From: Aminobacter aganoensis
GTDB taxonomy: Bacteria > Pseudomonadota > Alphaproteobacteria > Rhizobiales > Rhizobiaceae
NCBI RefSeq assembly: GCF_014206975.1
Contig: NZ_JACHOU010000025.1
Span: 1 to 58,928, forward strand
Reading direction: 5' to 3'
Length of the DNA: 58,928 nt
Numbering within the stretch: the stretch's first letter is position 1; each line of letters opens with the position of its first letter. Below are positions 8,932 through 18,422 of this stretch, one piece after another. The translations under genes and the position numbers were made by a program. Under the pieces are notes generated by a model that was given only the letters and a program-made list of their open reading frames with translations, had not been told where the DNA came from and ran no database searches.

Positions 8932-9223
8932 CAACTACGTATCCTTCTGCAACAGCGACTCACCGCACGATGAAAATATGGCGCTCGGACATATATGCGG
9001 AATCATGTCATACTCTTGCGGGGTCGAACAATTACTGTTGCTTTTGCGGGCGGCCCCTTGAGGTGGCCTTACTGCCAGTATCCGTGCCGTCGCATCATTT
9101 CCAGGCCACGGCCTTAAAATGGGCCGGGATCATGGAGTGGAGTGGGTTCTGCTCCGGCTGTATTGCCCGGAAAGGGAACATGCTGGCTGCACAGGATTGG
9201 CCGACTTTCTGTAGGAGAAAATC

Positions 9224-10003
9224 ATGTCGTTGAATGGCAAAGTCATTTTGGTAACCGGCGCTGGCCAGGGGATCGGACGCGGTATTGCGCTGCGGCTTGC
9301 AAAGGAAGGCGCTGATCTCGCGCTGGCCGACGTCAAGGCCGATAAGCTCGACTCCGTTCGCAAGGAAGTCGAAGCGCTCGGACGCAAGGCCACCACCGTC
9401 GTCGCCGATGTCAGCAAGCGCGACGAAGTCTACGCCGCCATCGACCATGCAGAGAAGCAACTCGGCGGGTTCGACGTCATGGTCAACAATGCCGGCATCG
9501 CCCAGGTCAAGCCGATCGCCGACGTCACGCCCGAGGACATGGACCTGATCTTCCGGATCAATGTCGACGGCGTGCTCTGGGGCATCCAGGCGGCTGCGAA
9601 GAAATTCAAGGATCGAGGTCAGAAGGGCAAGATCATCAATGCCTGCTCGATTGCCGGACATGACGGCTTCGCCATGCTCGGCGTCTATTCGGCAACCAAG
9701 TTCGCCGTGCGTGCGCTGACGCAAGCCGCCGCCAAGGAATATGCCAGCGCGGGCATCACGGTGAACGCCTACTGCCCCGGCATCGTCGGCACCGACATGT
9801 GGGTGGAGATCGACGAGCGCTTTTCCGAGATCACCGGAACGCCGAAGGGCGAAACCTACAAGAAATACGTCGAGGGCATCGCTTTGGGCCGCGCGCAGAC
9901 ACCGGAGGACGTGGCAGCGTTGGTCGCCTTCCTCGCGGGCGCCGATTCCGACTACATCACGGGACAGTCGATCCTGACCGATGGCGGTATCGTCTATCGA
10001 TAA
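9224..10003 (+). CDS. budC: Acetoin (diacetyl) reductase, short-chain dehydrogenase
   Basis: A 259-residue classical SDR closely resembling acetoin reductase/2,3-butanediol dehydrogenases. It has the NAD(H) fold [16 protein letters not shown] at the core, the catalytic Ser in [11 protein letters not shown], and Tyr and Lys in YSATK, then [12 protein letters not shown] and the C-terminal [14 protein letters not shown]. The enzyme reduces diacetyl to acetoin and acetoin to butanediol; the exact substrate here is inferred. AGGAGA precedes the ATG by a suitable distance. A truncated paralogue lies at 24548-24919. Confidence 0.85.
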   Translation: MSLNGKVILVTGAGQGIGRGIALRLAKEGADLALADVKADKLDSVRKEVEALGRKATTVVADVSKRDEVYAAIDHAEKQLGGFDVMVNNAGIAQVKPIADVTPEDMDLIFRINVDGVLWGIQAAAKKFKDRGQKGKIINACSIAGHDGFAMLGVYSATKFAVRALTQAAAKEYASAGITVNAYCPGIVGTDMWVEIDERFSEITGTPKGETYKKYVEGIALGRAQTPEDVAALVAFLAGADSDYITGQSILTDGGIVYR

Positions 10004-10262
10004 AGCCGCCTGCCAAATCGCGAACGTTCAGAAGCGCCCACACCGGGAAACGGCCTTGTGAGAATTTTTCTCTCCAGCGGAATGGTTCCGTCTGGAAGAA
10101 CCGCGTTTTGTCGGAGAGAATTGTTCTCTTGTTGCTTGGCATGGTCATCGCCGCCTTCGGTCGCCATTCGCACTACAGGTTCTTGACCGGCAATCGACAC
10201 CTGCTGAAGATCGATCGGTTTCCTCATCTACGCGCGTTTCGAGCGGGATTGCCGTCATCCGG
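10004..10262. other. Intergenic region with nothing recognised
   Basis: Between the acetoin reductase and the convergent end of the P1B-4 ATPase gene I see no gene, hairpin with T-run or repeat that I can support. Confidence 0.4.
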
Positions 10263-12341
10263 TCAAACCCCTGACTGGTATGAAGGCTCTACAGGGCCGG
10301 CGTTGGATTGGCGTCGCAGTGAGGTTGCACTGCGCACCCGGATCGGGTCGGCGAGTAGCCTGAGGCCGTTCAGCACCACCAGCACCGTGCCGCCTTCGTG
10401 TCCGACGACCGCGAGCGGCAGAGGCAGGGCGAAGAACAGGCTCGAGGCGACCAGAAGCAGCATCATGCCGATGGCGAAAATCAGATTCTGGCGGATAATC
10501 CGGTGGGTGCGCCGCGCCAGCCGATGCGCGGCGGCAAGCCGGGCCATGTCCTCCGACAACAGCGCGACATCGGCCGCCTGCAACGCGACATCGCTGCCCG
10601 CCGCGCCCATGGCGATGCCGACATCGGCGCGCGCCAGCGCGGCGGCGTCGTTCACCCCGTCGCCGACAAAGGCGACTTTCCCATTCCTCGCCAGTTCGCC
10701 CACCAGCCGGACCTTGTCTTCAGGCAGCAGATCGGCATGGACATGTTTTGCTTCCAGTCCGAGCTCCGCGGCGATCCGCAAGCCGACAGAGCGCCGGTCG
10801 CCGGTCATCATGGCGATGGTGCCCACCCCAGCCGCTCTGAGCGCAGCCAACCCCGCGGCCGAGGTCGCGCGCGGACGGTCGGCGACGGTGAGCGCGCCAT
10901 AGACCCGATCTCCCCGCCCCAGCCACACCACGGTCTGGCTGCCGTCCGTCAGCTGCGCAAATTCGGGTGCGTCGAGCGATGCGCCCATGCGCGCGGCCAT
11001 GCGCGGATTGCCGGCCCAGAGCGGGCCCACGGCATCCTCCCCCGTAATCCCCTCACTGGGCACGGTTTCCACATCGCGCACCACGGCGGCGGTTATGCCT
11101 TTTTCGTCGATGTGGCGGCGGATCGCATCGGCAATTGGATGTTCGGAATGCGCCTCGAGACCCGCGATCAATGACAGGAACCGCTCTTCGGCCTGTGCTC
11201 CCGTTTCCGACGCCACCACCTGTGTCACCTCGGCCTTGCCTGTTGTCAGCGTACCGGTCTTGTCGAAGGCGAAGATATCGACATCGGCCAGCGTCTCCAG
11301 CGCCGCGCCGCCCTTGAACAGCACGCCGCCGCGCGCGGCCGCCGCCAATGCCGAGAGGATCGCGGCCGGGACCGATATCACCACCGCGCAGGGGCTGGCC
11401 GCGACAAGCAGCGTCGCGGCGCGATAAAGCGCATCCTGCATCGTCCAGCCAAGCGCGAGGAATATCGCCAAAGCAAGCACCGCACCCACCAGCACCGCGA
11501 TGGTGTAGCGCTGGCCGAACCAGGCGCTGAACCGTTCGGACGGAGCGCGTGCGGCCTGTGCCTCTGTCACCAGTTCGATCATCCGCGCCACCGTGCTTTC
11601 CGCGACCGGGCGGGTGACGCGGACCACCAGCACGGCGTTGAGGTTCACCGTGGCCTCAAACACCTTTGCACCGGGGCTTTTGCCGACCGGCATCGATTCG
11701 CCTGTGATCGTCGCTTCGTCGAGCGAGCCTTCCCCTTCCGCCACCTCGCCATCAGCCGGCACCCGCGCGCCGGGGCGCAGCACCACCAGATCGCCGGCCA
11801 CGAGATCGTCCACCGGAACTTCCGTGACTGTTCCATCCGAATCGCGCCTGAGCGCGGTGTCGGGACGCAGCGCCATCAGCGCCTCGACCGCATGGCGCGC
11901 CCGGCCCATCGCCCGCTGCTCCAACGTGGTCGAGAGGCTGAACAGCGTCAGCAGCACCGCCCCTTCGAGCGCAGCACCCACCGCCGCGGCGGCGAGGGCG
12001 GCCACGATCATTAGAAGATCGATGTCGAGGATCCGCTCACGCCAGAGCGTGGTCAGGGCCCGAACCGCCGTCGGCACACCACCGGCCAGATAGACCAGCA
12101 CGAGGCCGACCGGTCCCCATAGACCGGGGCTCAAAAAGGCATCGACAGTTGCAAGCGCCATCCCGGCAAGCGTGATGCCGGTCAATGCTGTCATGAAGCG
12201 GTCGGAAGAAAGATCGATTTGCAATTTGTGTTCCTGGCTGTGCCGCGACGGCGGCAGTGGCTGGGGAGACCGGCGATGATGCGCCGGATGGGCTGGCGAT
12301 CTGTCCGGTCGATCAGGTTCCTGGTCGCTATTCCTTTCCAT
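10263..12341 (-). CDS. P1B-4 type heavy-metal ATPase (SPC, HEGGT)
   Basis: A 692-residue inner-membrane P-type ATPase. The metal-site motif is SPC (AASPCAVVISVPAAIL) and the last helix has HEGGTVLVVLNGLRLL. That pair defines subgroup P1B-4, whose members export Co(II), Fe(II), Zn(II) or Ni(II). [26 protein letters not shown] and GDGVNDAAALA are present. The N-terminus is a proline- and histidine-rich extension (RSPAHPAHHRR) rather than an HMA domain. Its ATG overlaps the chrA stop (TAATG), so translation is probably coupled to chrA. Co(II) or Fe(II) efflux is likely; the exact metal is not determined. Confidence 0.9.
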   Translation of the reverse strand: MERNSDQEPDRPDRSPAHPAHHRRSPQPLPPSRHSQEHKLQIDLSSDRFMTALTGITLAGMALATVDAFLSPGLWGPVGLVLVYLAGGVPTAVRALTTLWRERILDIDLLMIVAALAAAAVGAALEGAVLLTLFSLSTTLEQRAMGRARHAVEALMALRPDTALRRDSDGTVTEVPVDDLVAGDLVVLRPGARVPADGEVAEGEGSLDEATITGESMPVGKSPGAKVFEATVNLNAVLVVRVTRPVAESTVARMIELVTEAQAARAPSERFSAWFGQRYTIAVLVGAVLALAIFLALGWTMQDALYRAATLLVAASPCAVVISVPAAILSALAAAARGGVLFKGGAALETLADVDIFAFDKTGTLTTGKAEVTQVVASETGAQAEERFLSLIAGLEAHSEHPIADAIRRHIDEKGITAAVVRDVETVPSEGITGEDAVGPLWAGNPRMAARMGASLDAPEFAQLTDGSQTVVWLGRGDRVYGALTVADRPRATSAAGLAALRAAGVGTIAMMTGDRRSVGLRIAAELGLEAKHVHADLLPEDKVRLVGELARNGKVAFVGDGVNDAAALARADVGIAMGAAGSDVALQAADVALLSEDMARLAAAHRLARRTHRIIRQNLIFAIGMMLLLVASSLFFALPLPLAVVGHEGGTVLVVLNGLRLLADPIRVRSATSLRRQSNAGPVEPSYQSGV

Positions 12342-13576
12342 TATGACATTGAGCTTACCTCCAGAATCGCGCCGCCGGCAGCCGCGATCAGCACCACGAG
12401 CCAGGGCGGGAATCTCCAGCTCATCAAGGCCACGAAACAGGTCAGCGCCAGCGCAAAGTCGCGGGGCGAACCGATCGCGCTGATCCAGAGCGGATCGTAG
12501 AGCGCAGCGCCCAGAATGCCGACCACCGCAGCGTTCGCGCCTGCCATCGGCGCCCGCACGCCGGAGCGTGCGCGCAGTGTGTTCCAGAACGGCAGCGCGC
12601 CGACAAGCAGCAGGAAGCCCGGCAGGAAGATCGCAAGAAGGGCGAGCGTCGCGCCGGCGATCCCGTTCGGGCCGGGTTCGAGCAGCATGCCGAGATAGGC
12701 GGCGAAGGTGAATAGCGGCCCCGGCACCGCCTGGGCCGCGCCATAGCCGGCCAGGAACGCATCGGGCGTGACCCAGCCCGGGCGAACCACTTCGGCTTCC
12801 AGCAAAGGCAGGACCACATGGCCGCCACCGAATACCAGAGCACCGGCGCGATAGAACGCGTCGATCACCGCCAACCCCTGCGCGGGAAACAGCGCCGCCG
12901 CCAGCGGTAGGCCGAAGATCAGGATGAAGAACAGGGCCAGCGCGACTATCCCCGCCTGTCGCGAGACCGGGAAGGGCAGCGCTTCACCCGTCTCTCCCGC
13001 CGTGTCCCGGCAAAGCCAGAGCCCGGCAAGTCCACCGAGCAGAATTGCACCCACCTGGCCCGTCGCGCCCCCGATCAGCACCACCATCAGGACGGCGGCG
13101 AGCGCGATCGTCTGGCGTGAGCGGTCGGGGCAGAGCGTGCGCGCCATCCCCCAGACCGCCTGCGCCACGATGGCCACCGCCACCAGTTTCAACCCGTGGA
13201 GCACCCCGATGCCAAGCGGGCCTGAAAACGCCCCCGCTCCGAGCGCGAACAACAGCAGCAGCAGGGCGGAAGGCAAGGTAAACGCCACCCAGGCAGCCAG
13301 CGCACCCACCGGTCCGGCACGCTGCAAGCCCAATGCAAAGCCGACCTGGCTGGATGCTGGTCCCGGAAGGAATTGGCATAGCGCGACCAGACCGGCATAG
13401 CCACGATCCTCGATCCAGCCGCGCCGGGCGACGAATTCCTCGCGGAAATAGCCCAGATGCGCGATCGGTCCACCGAAGGAGGTGAGGCCCAGTTTCAGGA
13501 AGGCGGCCAGAACCTCGCCGGGCGTTCCTTGTCGTTGGCGCTGAGGCATAACATTCAGCGTGTCATTGGCGGGCAT
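12341..13576 (-). CDS. chrA: Chromate transporter ChrA (long, two-domain type)
   Basis: A 411-residue membrane protein with two homologous CHR domains, the long-chain type that extrudes chromate from the cytoplasm. The first domain shows LKLGLTSFGGPIAHLGYF and FLPGPASSQVGFALG; the second shows FGGGHVVLPLLEAEVV and AAQAVPGPLFTFAAYLG. It has about ten to twelve hydrophobic segments. GGAGA precedes the ATG. It is the first gene of a two-gene unit with the P1B-4 ATPase, overlapping by one base. Confidence 0.95.
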   Translation of the reverse strand: MPANDTLNVMPQRQRQGTPGEVLAAFLKLGLTSFGGPIAHLGYFREEFVARRGWIEDRGYAGLVALCQFLPGPASSQVGFALGLQRAGPVGALAAWVAFTLPSALLLLLFALGAGAFSGPLGIGVLHGLKLVAVAIVAQAVWGMARTLCPDRSRQTIALAAVLMVVLIGGATGQVGAILLGGLAGLWLCRDTAGETGEALPFPVSRQAGIVALALFFILIFGLPLAAALFPAQGLAVIDAFYRAGALVFGGGHVVLPLLEAEVVRPGWVTPDAFLAGYGAAQAVPGPLFTFAAYLGMLLEPGPNGIAGATLALLAIFLPGFLLLVGALPFWNTLRARSGVRAPMAGANAAVVGILGAALYDPLWISAIGSPRDFALALTCFVALMSWRFPPWLVVLIAAAGGAILEVSSMS

Positions 13577-13761
13577 GATGTCTCCGTGATGCTCGCGATT
13601 TCAGGGGCTTGCGAGGCGCTATGAGAAGACGCATCCGACATTGTCCCTGTATTGGAGCAATGGAACAGACTGGTGACTGCCGAAGCGCGCGCCTTGTTGC
13701 TCCATCAGCATCGCAAGCGGTGTCCACAGGACCGCACCCCGCAAGAGAGATAACGGATGAA

Positions 13762-14685
13762 TCATGCCGTGGTTGTCCGGGGAGGACCCGCCTGTGGCCG
13801 GCGACCCTCCAGAAGATCGGCGTCAGCAGCGAGCGCGTCGGCCATGAAATCCATGAACGCGCGGATGCGGGCAGTGTTGCGCAGATCCTCATGGGTCAGC
13901 AGCCACAGATCGAGCCGGAAATCTTCCGGAAACATGGCGATGCGGACGAGGTCGGGCGTGCGGTCGGCCACGGCGCAAGGCAGTGGCGCAAGGCCGATTC
14001 CGGCCCTTGCCGCGGCAATCGCAGCCGAGATCGAATTGGTCCGGTAAATCGGCCGCACCGTCGGCAGCCAATCCGCCAACTGATGGCCAATCGCTCCATG
14101 TGACCGGCCGAAGCCGATCCAGTCATTGCCGGCAAGATCGTCATCGAGTCCGTGAGCGGCGCGTTCCGCCGAGACATAGGCTCCGAATGCCAGTCGGCCG
14201 ACGCGCCGGCCGACCAATGTTTCCTGCGGGGTGTTGCCGATGCGCAGTGCGACATCGGCCTCGCGTCGGGTCAGGTCCAGGGGAGTGTCCGAAACGATCA
14301 CTTCCAATTCGATCCCTGGCTGCGCTGCATGGAAGGCCGCCAGATGCGGCGGCAATAACCCGATCGCCAGCATATCGATGGCTGTGATGCGGATAAGCCC
14401 GCTCAGGCGCTGGTCCTGTCCGGTCACCTGACGCGACAGGGCGATAATCTCCTCATCGATCCGGATGGCGGTCTCGTGCATGGCCTCTCCGGCGCCCGTC
14501 AGCGCATAGCCATCCGGCAACCGCTCAAAGAGCCGGACACCCAGACGTTCCTCGAAGGCGCCGAGACGGCGAAACACGGTCGAGTGCGTTACGCCAAGGC
14601 TGCGTGCTGCTCCAGACAGCGTGCCCGCCCGGGCCACAGCGAGGAAAAAGCGCAGATCGTCCCAGTTCTGGTTCTGTGCATCCAT
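13762..14685 (-). CDS. LysR family transcriptional regulator
   Basis: A 307-residue LysR regulator. The N-terminal helix-turn-helix is clear (LRFFLAVARAGTLSGAARSLGVTHSTVFRRL), followed by the effector-binding domain with DVALRIG and the IAAARAGIGLAPLP segment. It sits head-to-head with the tetR gene at 14836 and upstream of chrA on the same strand, with a 185-base gap. Its target could be the chrA unit or an unlinked gene; its ligand is unknown. AAGGGGTGATCC precedes the ATG. Confidence 0.9.
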   Translation of the reverse strand: MDAQNQNWDDLRFFLAVARAGTLSGAARSLGVTHSTVFRRLGAFEERLGVRLFERLPDGYALTGAGEAMHETAIRIDEEIIALSRQVTGQDQRLSGLIRITAIDMLAIGLLPPHLAAFHAAQPGIELEVIVSDTPLDLTRREADVALRIGNTPQETLVGRRVGRLAFGAYVSAERAAHGLDDDLAGNDWIGFGRSHGAIGHQLADWLPTVRPIYRTNSISAAIAAARAGIGLAPLPCAVADRTPDLVRIAMFPEDFRLDLWLLTHEDLRNTARIRAFMDFMADALAADADLLEGRRPQAGPPRTTTA

Positions 14686-14804
14686 GAAGGATCACCCCTT
14701 GCAAGCCTGCTCCGATTGCCGGCAGGCTGCCCCCATCTTGCCCGCAACACCGCGCGTTCGCATTGCCTCGTCAGAAAAGCTTGACCACGATCATCGCTCC
14801 ATTA

Positions 14805-14826
14805 AGTATGTGACTGCTCACTTACT
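14805..14826. promoter_or_regulatory. Palindromic operator candidate for the TetR regulator
   Basis: AGTATGTGA at 14805-14813 and TCACTTACT at 14818-14826 form an inverted repeat with eight of nine base pairs around a CTGC centre. It lies nine bases upstream of the tetR start, where autorepression of tetR and the exporter operon would be expected. Confidence 0.6.
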
Positions 14827-14835
14827 AGGTGTTTT

Positions 14836-15432
14836 ATGCGAAAATCCGCGGAATTGCGCAAGGCCGAAATCGTCGCGGCCGTCCTCGACCTGGCCGACCA
14901 GATCGGACCGGACCGGGTGACGACAGGCGCTGCGGCGTCGGCGGTGGGCGTAAGTCAGGCTGCCCTGTTCCGGCATTTCCCGACAAAGGCCGCGATGTGG
15001 CTTGCCGTGGCGGATCATGTGGCCGGGGAACTGGCTATGGAATGGCAGCGGGCACTGGCTGGGACTGATAACCCCCTCGACCGGGTCACAGCGCTCATGG
15101 CCGCGCAACTGGGACAGATTGCAGCCACACCGACGCTGCCCATGCTGCTGTTCTCGCGCGAGCTGAATGTCGGCAATGAGGATCTGCGCGCGGCCTTTCG
15201 AGGCCTGTTGATGAAGTTTCAGGCGCTGATTGTAGCCGAACTGGCTCGCGGTCAGGACGCCGGCTGCCTGCGCCGCGAAGTCGCCCCGGAGGATGCCGCC
15301 GTTCTGCTGACGTCGCTGGTGCAGGGCATGGCGATCCGCTGGTCGCTCGGGGCGCGCAACTTCTCGCTGATCGGGGAAGGAAAGCGGGTACTTGAAATAC
15401 AACTTCGGCTTTTGACCGTGAAGGAGGATTAG
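14836..15432 (+). CDS. TetR family transcriptional regulator
   Basis: A 198-residue TetR-type regulator. The N-terminal helix-turn-helix reads TGAAASAVGVSQAALFRHFPTK, and the C-terminal ligand domain is helical. It is the first gene of an operon with an HlyD adaptor, an FtsX-type permease and an ABC ATPase, starting three bases before the adaptor. It probably represses this exporter until a toxic substrate binds. A palindrome at 14805-14826 overlaps the expected promoter. Confidence 0.9.
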   Translation: MRKSAELRKAEIVAAVLDLADQIGPDRVTTGAAASAVGVSQAALFRHFPTKAAMWLAVADHVAGELAMEWQRALAGTDNPLDRVTALMAAQLGQIAATPTLPMLLFSRELNVGNEDLRAAFRGLLMKFQALIVAELARGQDAGCLRREVAPEDAAVLLTSLVQGMAIRWSLGARNFSLIGEGKRVLEIQLRLLTVKED

Positions 15433-15435
15433 GCC

Positions 15436-16584
15436 ATGCGGCGTCGGTGGATGTTCGGTGCAGCGGCAGTGGTTCTCTTGTTCGGCGTGGGTGTGCTGTT
15501 CCTCACCGAGCGGCCGCTCACGGTCAACGTGGTGCAGGCCGAGCAGGATGTGGCCCTGCGCATCTACGGCCTCGGTTCGGTCGAGGCGCGGATTCTCAGC
15601 CGGGTGGGATTCGAGGTCGGGGCTGCCCTGACCGGGCTGGCCGCCGACGTCGGGGACCGGGTAGTCAGGGGGCAGGAACTGGCGACCCTCGATCCAGCCG
15701 AGCAGGAAGCGCGCACCGCCCGCGCCCGCGCCGCGGTCGAGGCCAATGTCGCCGCCCTCGCCCGCGCCGAGGCAACGGTGGCGCGTGCCAGTACCGTTCT
15801 GGCGCAGCGCCAGGCGGCAAATCAGCGTCAGCAGGGATTGGCGCAGCGCGATGTGACCTCGATCCAGCGCGCCGAGGAAGCGCAGCGCGACGAGGATGTG
15901 GCCCGTGCCGATCTTGCGGTTGCCGAGGCGGATGTGGCAGTGATCCGTGCTCAGGGCGCGGACGCTGCGGCAGCCCTGCAACAGGAGAATGTCCTTCTCG
16001 CCCGTCATCGGCTGAGCGCACCCTATGACGCGGTGATCGTCACGCGCCATGCCGAAGCGGGAACGGTGGTACGGGCCGGCGATCCGATCTTCACCCTGAT
16101 CGCCCCGGAAACCGTCTGGATACAGGCCTATGTCGATGAGGAGCGCGCCGGCCAGCTTGCGCTTGGCCAGCCCGGCACGATCCGGCTGCGCTCGCAGCCG
16201 CAGGCTGAGTTCCAAGGCAGTATCGCCCGCATCGGGCTTGAAAGCGACCGGGTGAATGAGGAACGCCGAATCTGGCTGACCTGCACAGACTGCCCCCAAC
16301 CGCTGTATCTCGGCGAGCAGGCCGAGGTGCGCATCACCACCGGCAACCGCAACAGTGCGCTGATGGTGCCGGAGGTGGCGATCACCGGTTTCGACGGGCA
16401 TCGCGGCCGGGTCTGGCTGGTGCGGGACGGACGGCTGGAGCAGGTCGAACTGTCCTTCGGCGCGCGCGACGATCGGGGCCGGGTCGAAGTCACGGGCAGC
16501 CTGCCGGACGATGCCGCCATCGTCGCCCGGATACCGCAAGGCGCGACCGAGGGGCGGCGGGCGCGGACCAGGACCACGCCATGA
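15436..16584 (+). CDS. HlyD-type periplasmic adaptor (membrane fusion protein) of an ABC exporter
   Basis: A 382-residue membrane fusion protein. It has one N-terminal membrane anchor (about residues 5-25), a first lipoyl half-motif (GFEVGAALTGLAADVGDRV), a long alanine-rich coiled coil (about 95-190), the second half-motif (LSAPYDAVIVTRHAEAGTVVRAGD) and a beta-barrel region. It links the inner-membrane ABC exporter encoded next to the outer membrane. AAGGAGGATTAGG, overlapping the tetR end, is its ribosome-binding site. It overlaps the permease start by four bases. Confidence 0.88.
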   Translation: MRRRWMFGAAAVVLLFGVGVLFLTERPLTVNVVQAEQDVALRIYGLGSVEARILSRVGFEVGAALTGLAADVGDRVVRGQELATLDPAEQEARTARARAAVEANVAALARAEATVARASTVLAQRQAANQRQQGLAQRDVTSIQRAEEAQRDEDVARADLAVAEADVAVIRAQGADAAAALQQENVLLARHRLSAPYDAVIVTRHAEAGTVVRAGDPIFTLIAPETVWIQAYVDEERAGQLALGQPGTIRLRSQPQAEFQGSIARIGLESDRVNEERRIWLTCTDCPQPLYLGEQAEVRITTGNRNSALMVPEVAITGFDGHRGRVWLVRDGRLEQVELSFGARDDRGRVEVTGSLPDDAAIVARIPQGATEGRRARTRTTP

Positions 16585-17714
16585 ACCTTGCCCTCAAGGA
16601 TATACGCCACGGACTGTTCCGCTTCGTCCTCACCTGTTTCGGGCTGGGGCTCTTGATGACAGTCGTGCTGTCGATGATCGGCATCTATAACGGCCTTGTC
16701 GCCGATGCGCTGGCGGTCGTGAAGGCGCCGGCAGCAGATGTCTGGGTGGTCGAGAGCGGCACCATGGGGCCGTTCGCTGAAGCCTCGAACATCCCGCTGA
16801 CCACGCGCGATGCCGTGGCGCGGATGCCCGGCGTGGCCGAAGCCGGCGCGATCAATTTCCAGAACATCGAGGCTGCCCATGCCGGTGCTTCGCTGCGGCT
16901 CTACGTCATCGGCTATGAACCAGAACATCCCGGCGGCCCGCAGCGCATCGCCGAGGGGCGCGGCATCGGCACAAGCCATTTCGAACTGGTGGCAGACCGC
17001 AAGACAGGCCTTCTGACCGGCGAGACGATCCGTCTCGGACGCAACCGCTTCGTCGTGGTCGGGCTGGTCGAGGGGGCGATGAACGCGGGCGGTGATCCGG
17101 CGGTCTATGTGACGCTTTCCGATGCGATGGCGCTCCAGACCGAACTCGACCCGGCCGCCCAGCGGGTACAGGCCGCGCGTGGGGTCGTTTCCGTCAAGTC
17201 CGCATCCGTCGCCGCCGTCATTGCTCGCATGGCGCCCGGCGCCGACGTCGATCTGCTCGCCGCAACGGTGCGGCAGTGGAAGCATCTGGCAGCTCTGACG
17301 CAGGCCGAGCAGGAAGAAATCCTTCTGTCCTCGGTGGTGGATCTGGCGCGCCGCCAGATCGGCCTGTTCCTCGGCATCCTGCTCAGCGTTTCAGCGGTGG
17401 TGATCGCGCTCATCATCTACACGATGACCATGGAGAAGCTGAAACAGATCGCCACGCTGAAGCTGATCGGCGCCCCCGACCGCACCATCGTCGCGCTGAT
17501 CGTGCAGCAGGCGCTGATCCTCGGCGCTTCGGGCTGGGGGATCGGCCTGGTGCTAATCCTGACCGTGAAAGACTATTTTCCCCGCCGGGTGGTGCTGGAG
17601 CCGTTCAACGCTATGGTTCTTGCCGGGATCATCTTCGCCGTCTGCATCGCCGCCTCGGGTCTTGGCGTACGGGCGGCAATGAAGGTCGATCCGGCCACGG
17701 CTCTGGGGAGCTGA
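16581..17714 (+). CDS. FtsX/MacB-type ABC transporter permease
   Basis: A 377-residue permease. One N-terminal membrane segment (about 15-40) is followed by a large periplasmic domain and three C-terminal segments (about 265-370), with KLKQIATLKLIGAPDRTI as the conserved FtsX loop. Such permeases act as mechanotransmission machines (MacB, LolCE). ATGA overlaps the adaptor stop, and the ABC ATPase follows two bases after. From 16734 on it is part of a sequence repeated at 30327; the other copy lacks the first 50 or so codons. Confidence 0.9.
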   Translation: MNLALKDIRHGLFRFVLTCFGLGLLMTVVLSMIGIYNGLVADALAVVKAPAADVWVVESGTMGPFAEASNIPLTTRDAVARMPGVAEAGAINFQNIEAAHAGASLRLYVIGYEPEHPGGPQRIAEGRGIGTSHFELVADRKTGLLTGETIRLGRNRFVVVGLVEGAMNAGGDPAVYVTLSDAMALQTELDPAAQRVQAARGVVSVKSASVAAVIARMAPGADVDLLAATVRQWKHLAALTQAEQEEILLSSVVDLARRQIGLFLGILLSVSAVVIALIIYTMTMEKLKQIATLKLIGAPDRTIVALIVQQALILGASGWGIGLVLILTVKDYFPRRVVLEPFNAMVLAGIIFAVCIAASGLGVRAAMKVDPATALGS

Positions 17715-18372
17715 CATGACGGACGGCGAAATCCTGATCGACGTGAAGGGTGTGGCCAAGCATTTTGGGGACGGCGAAACCCGTGTCGATGCGCTGCGCG
17801 ACGTCGACCTTCAGGTTCGCGCCGGCGAGGTGATCGCTCTTCTTGGCCCCTCCGGCTCGGGCAAGACCACGCTGCTCAACGTCATCGGCTGCATCCTGGC
17901 GCCATCGGCGGGCAAGGTGACGCTGGACGGCGAGACGGTGTTCGACGGGCAATGGCTGCGGCGCGACCTGAGGAGGCTCAGGCTCGACAAGATCGGCTTC
18001 ATCTTCCAGACCCATAACCTTTTGCCTTTCCTGACTGCGGAGGAGAACGTCGCCGTGGTCCTCGACCTCGCCGGCTGGTCGGTTGAGAAGGGTCGCGCGC
18101 GTGCCGGCGATCTGCTCGGTTATCTCGAGGTCGACCACCGCGCCGCGGCCAAGCCAGCGCTCCTGTCGGGTGGCGAGGCGCAGCGAGTGGCCATTGCGCG
18201 GGCGCTGGCCAACCGTCCCCGCATCATCCTGGCCGACGAACCGACCGCCGCGCTCGACGGCAAGCGGGCCGGACTGGTGATGGACCTTCTGCGCAAGCTT
18301 GCCGTCGAGCAGGAAGCCTGCATCGTCACCGTCACCCATGACGAGAAGATTTTTGACCGTTTCGACCGCCTG
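16734..18372 (+). repeat. Copy 1 of an about 1.64-kb identical direct repeat
   Basis: This stretch covers most of the permease gene and nearly all of the ABC ATPase gene and matches 30327-31965 at a constant offset of 13593. I found no difference by reading, and all six-frame translations agree. At 18373 the two copies differ abruptly and continue only about 78 percent alike. Confidence 0.9.
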
Positions 18373-18408
18373 ATCCACCTGCGCGACGGCCGCCTCGCCG
18401 ACGCCTGA
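17716..18408 (+). CDS. ABC transporter ATP-binding protein (LolD/MacB type)
   Basis: A 230-residue ABC ATPase with Walker A GPSGSGKTTL, Q-loop FIFQTHNLLPF, signature LSGGEAQRVAIARAL, Walker B IILADEPTAALD and the switch histidine in VTHD. It powers the FtsX-type permease encoded upstream. A copy at 31309-32001 differs in sequence only near the end (RLIHL here, RLVHL there). Confidence 0.93.
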   Translation: MTDGEILIDVKGVAKHFGDGETRVDALRDVDLQVRAGEVIALLGPSGSGKTTLLNVIGCILAPSAGKVTLDGETVFDGQWLRRDLRRLRLDKIGFIFQTHNLLPFLTAEENVAVVLDLAGWSVEKGRARAGDLLGYLEVDHRAAAKPALLSGGEAQRVAIARALANRPRIILADEPTAALDGKRAGLVMDLLRKLAVEQEACIVTVTHDEKIFDRFDRLIHLRDGRLADA

Positions 18409-18422
18409 CCCCGGAGGATGCC

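Noticed and set aside
8970-9233. Cysteine-containing plus-strand frame before the acetoin reductase
   Set aside because: It runs through the acetoin reductase ribosome-binding site, has no own signal and looks random apart from a chance CFCGRP.
14818-16539. Long minus-strand frame opposite tetR and the HlyD adaptor
   Set aside because: It is the antisense of two well-supported genes and shows no recognisable protein motif.
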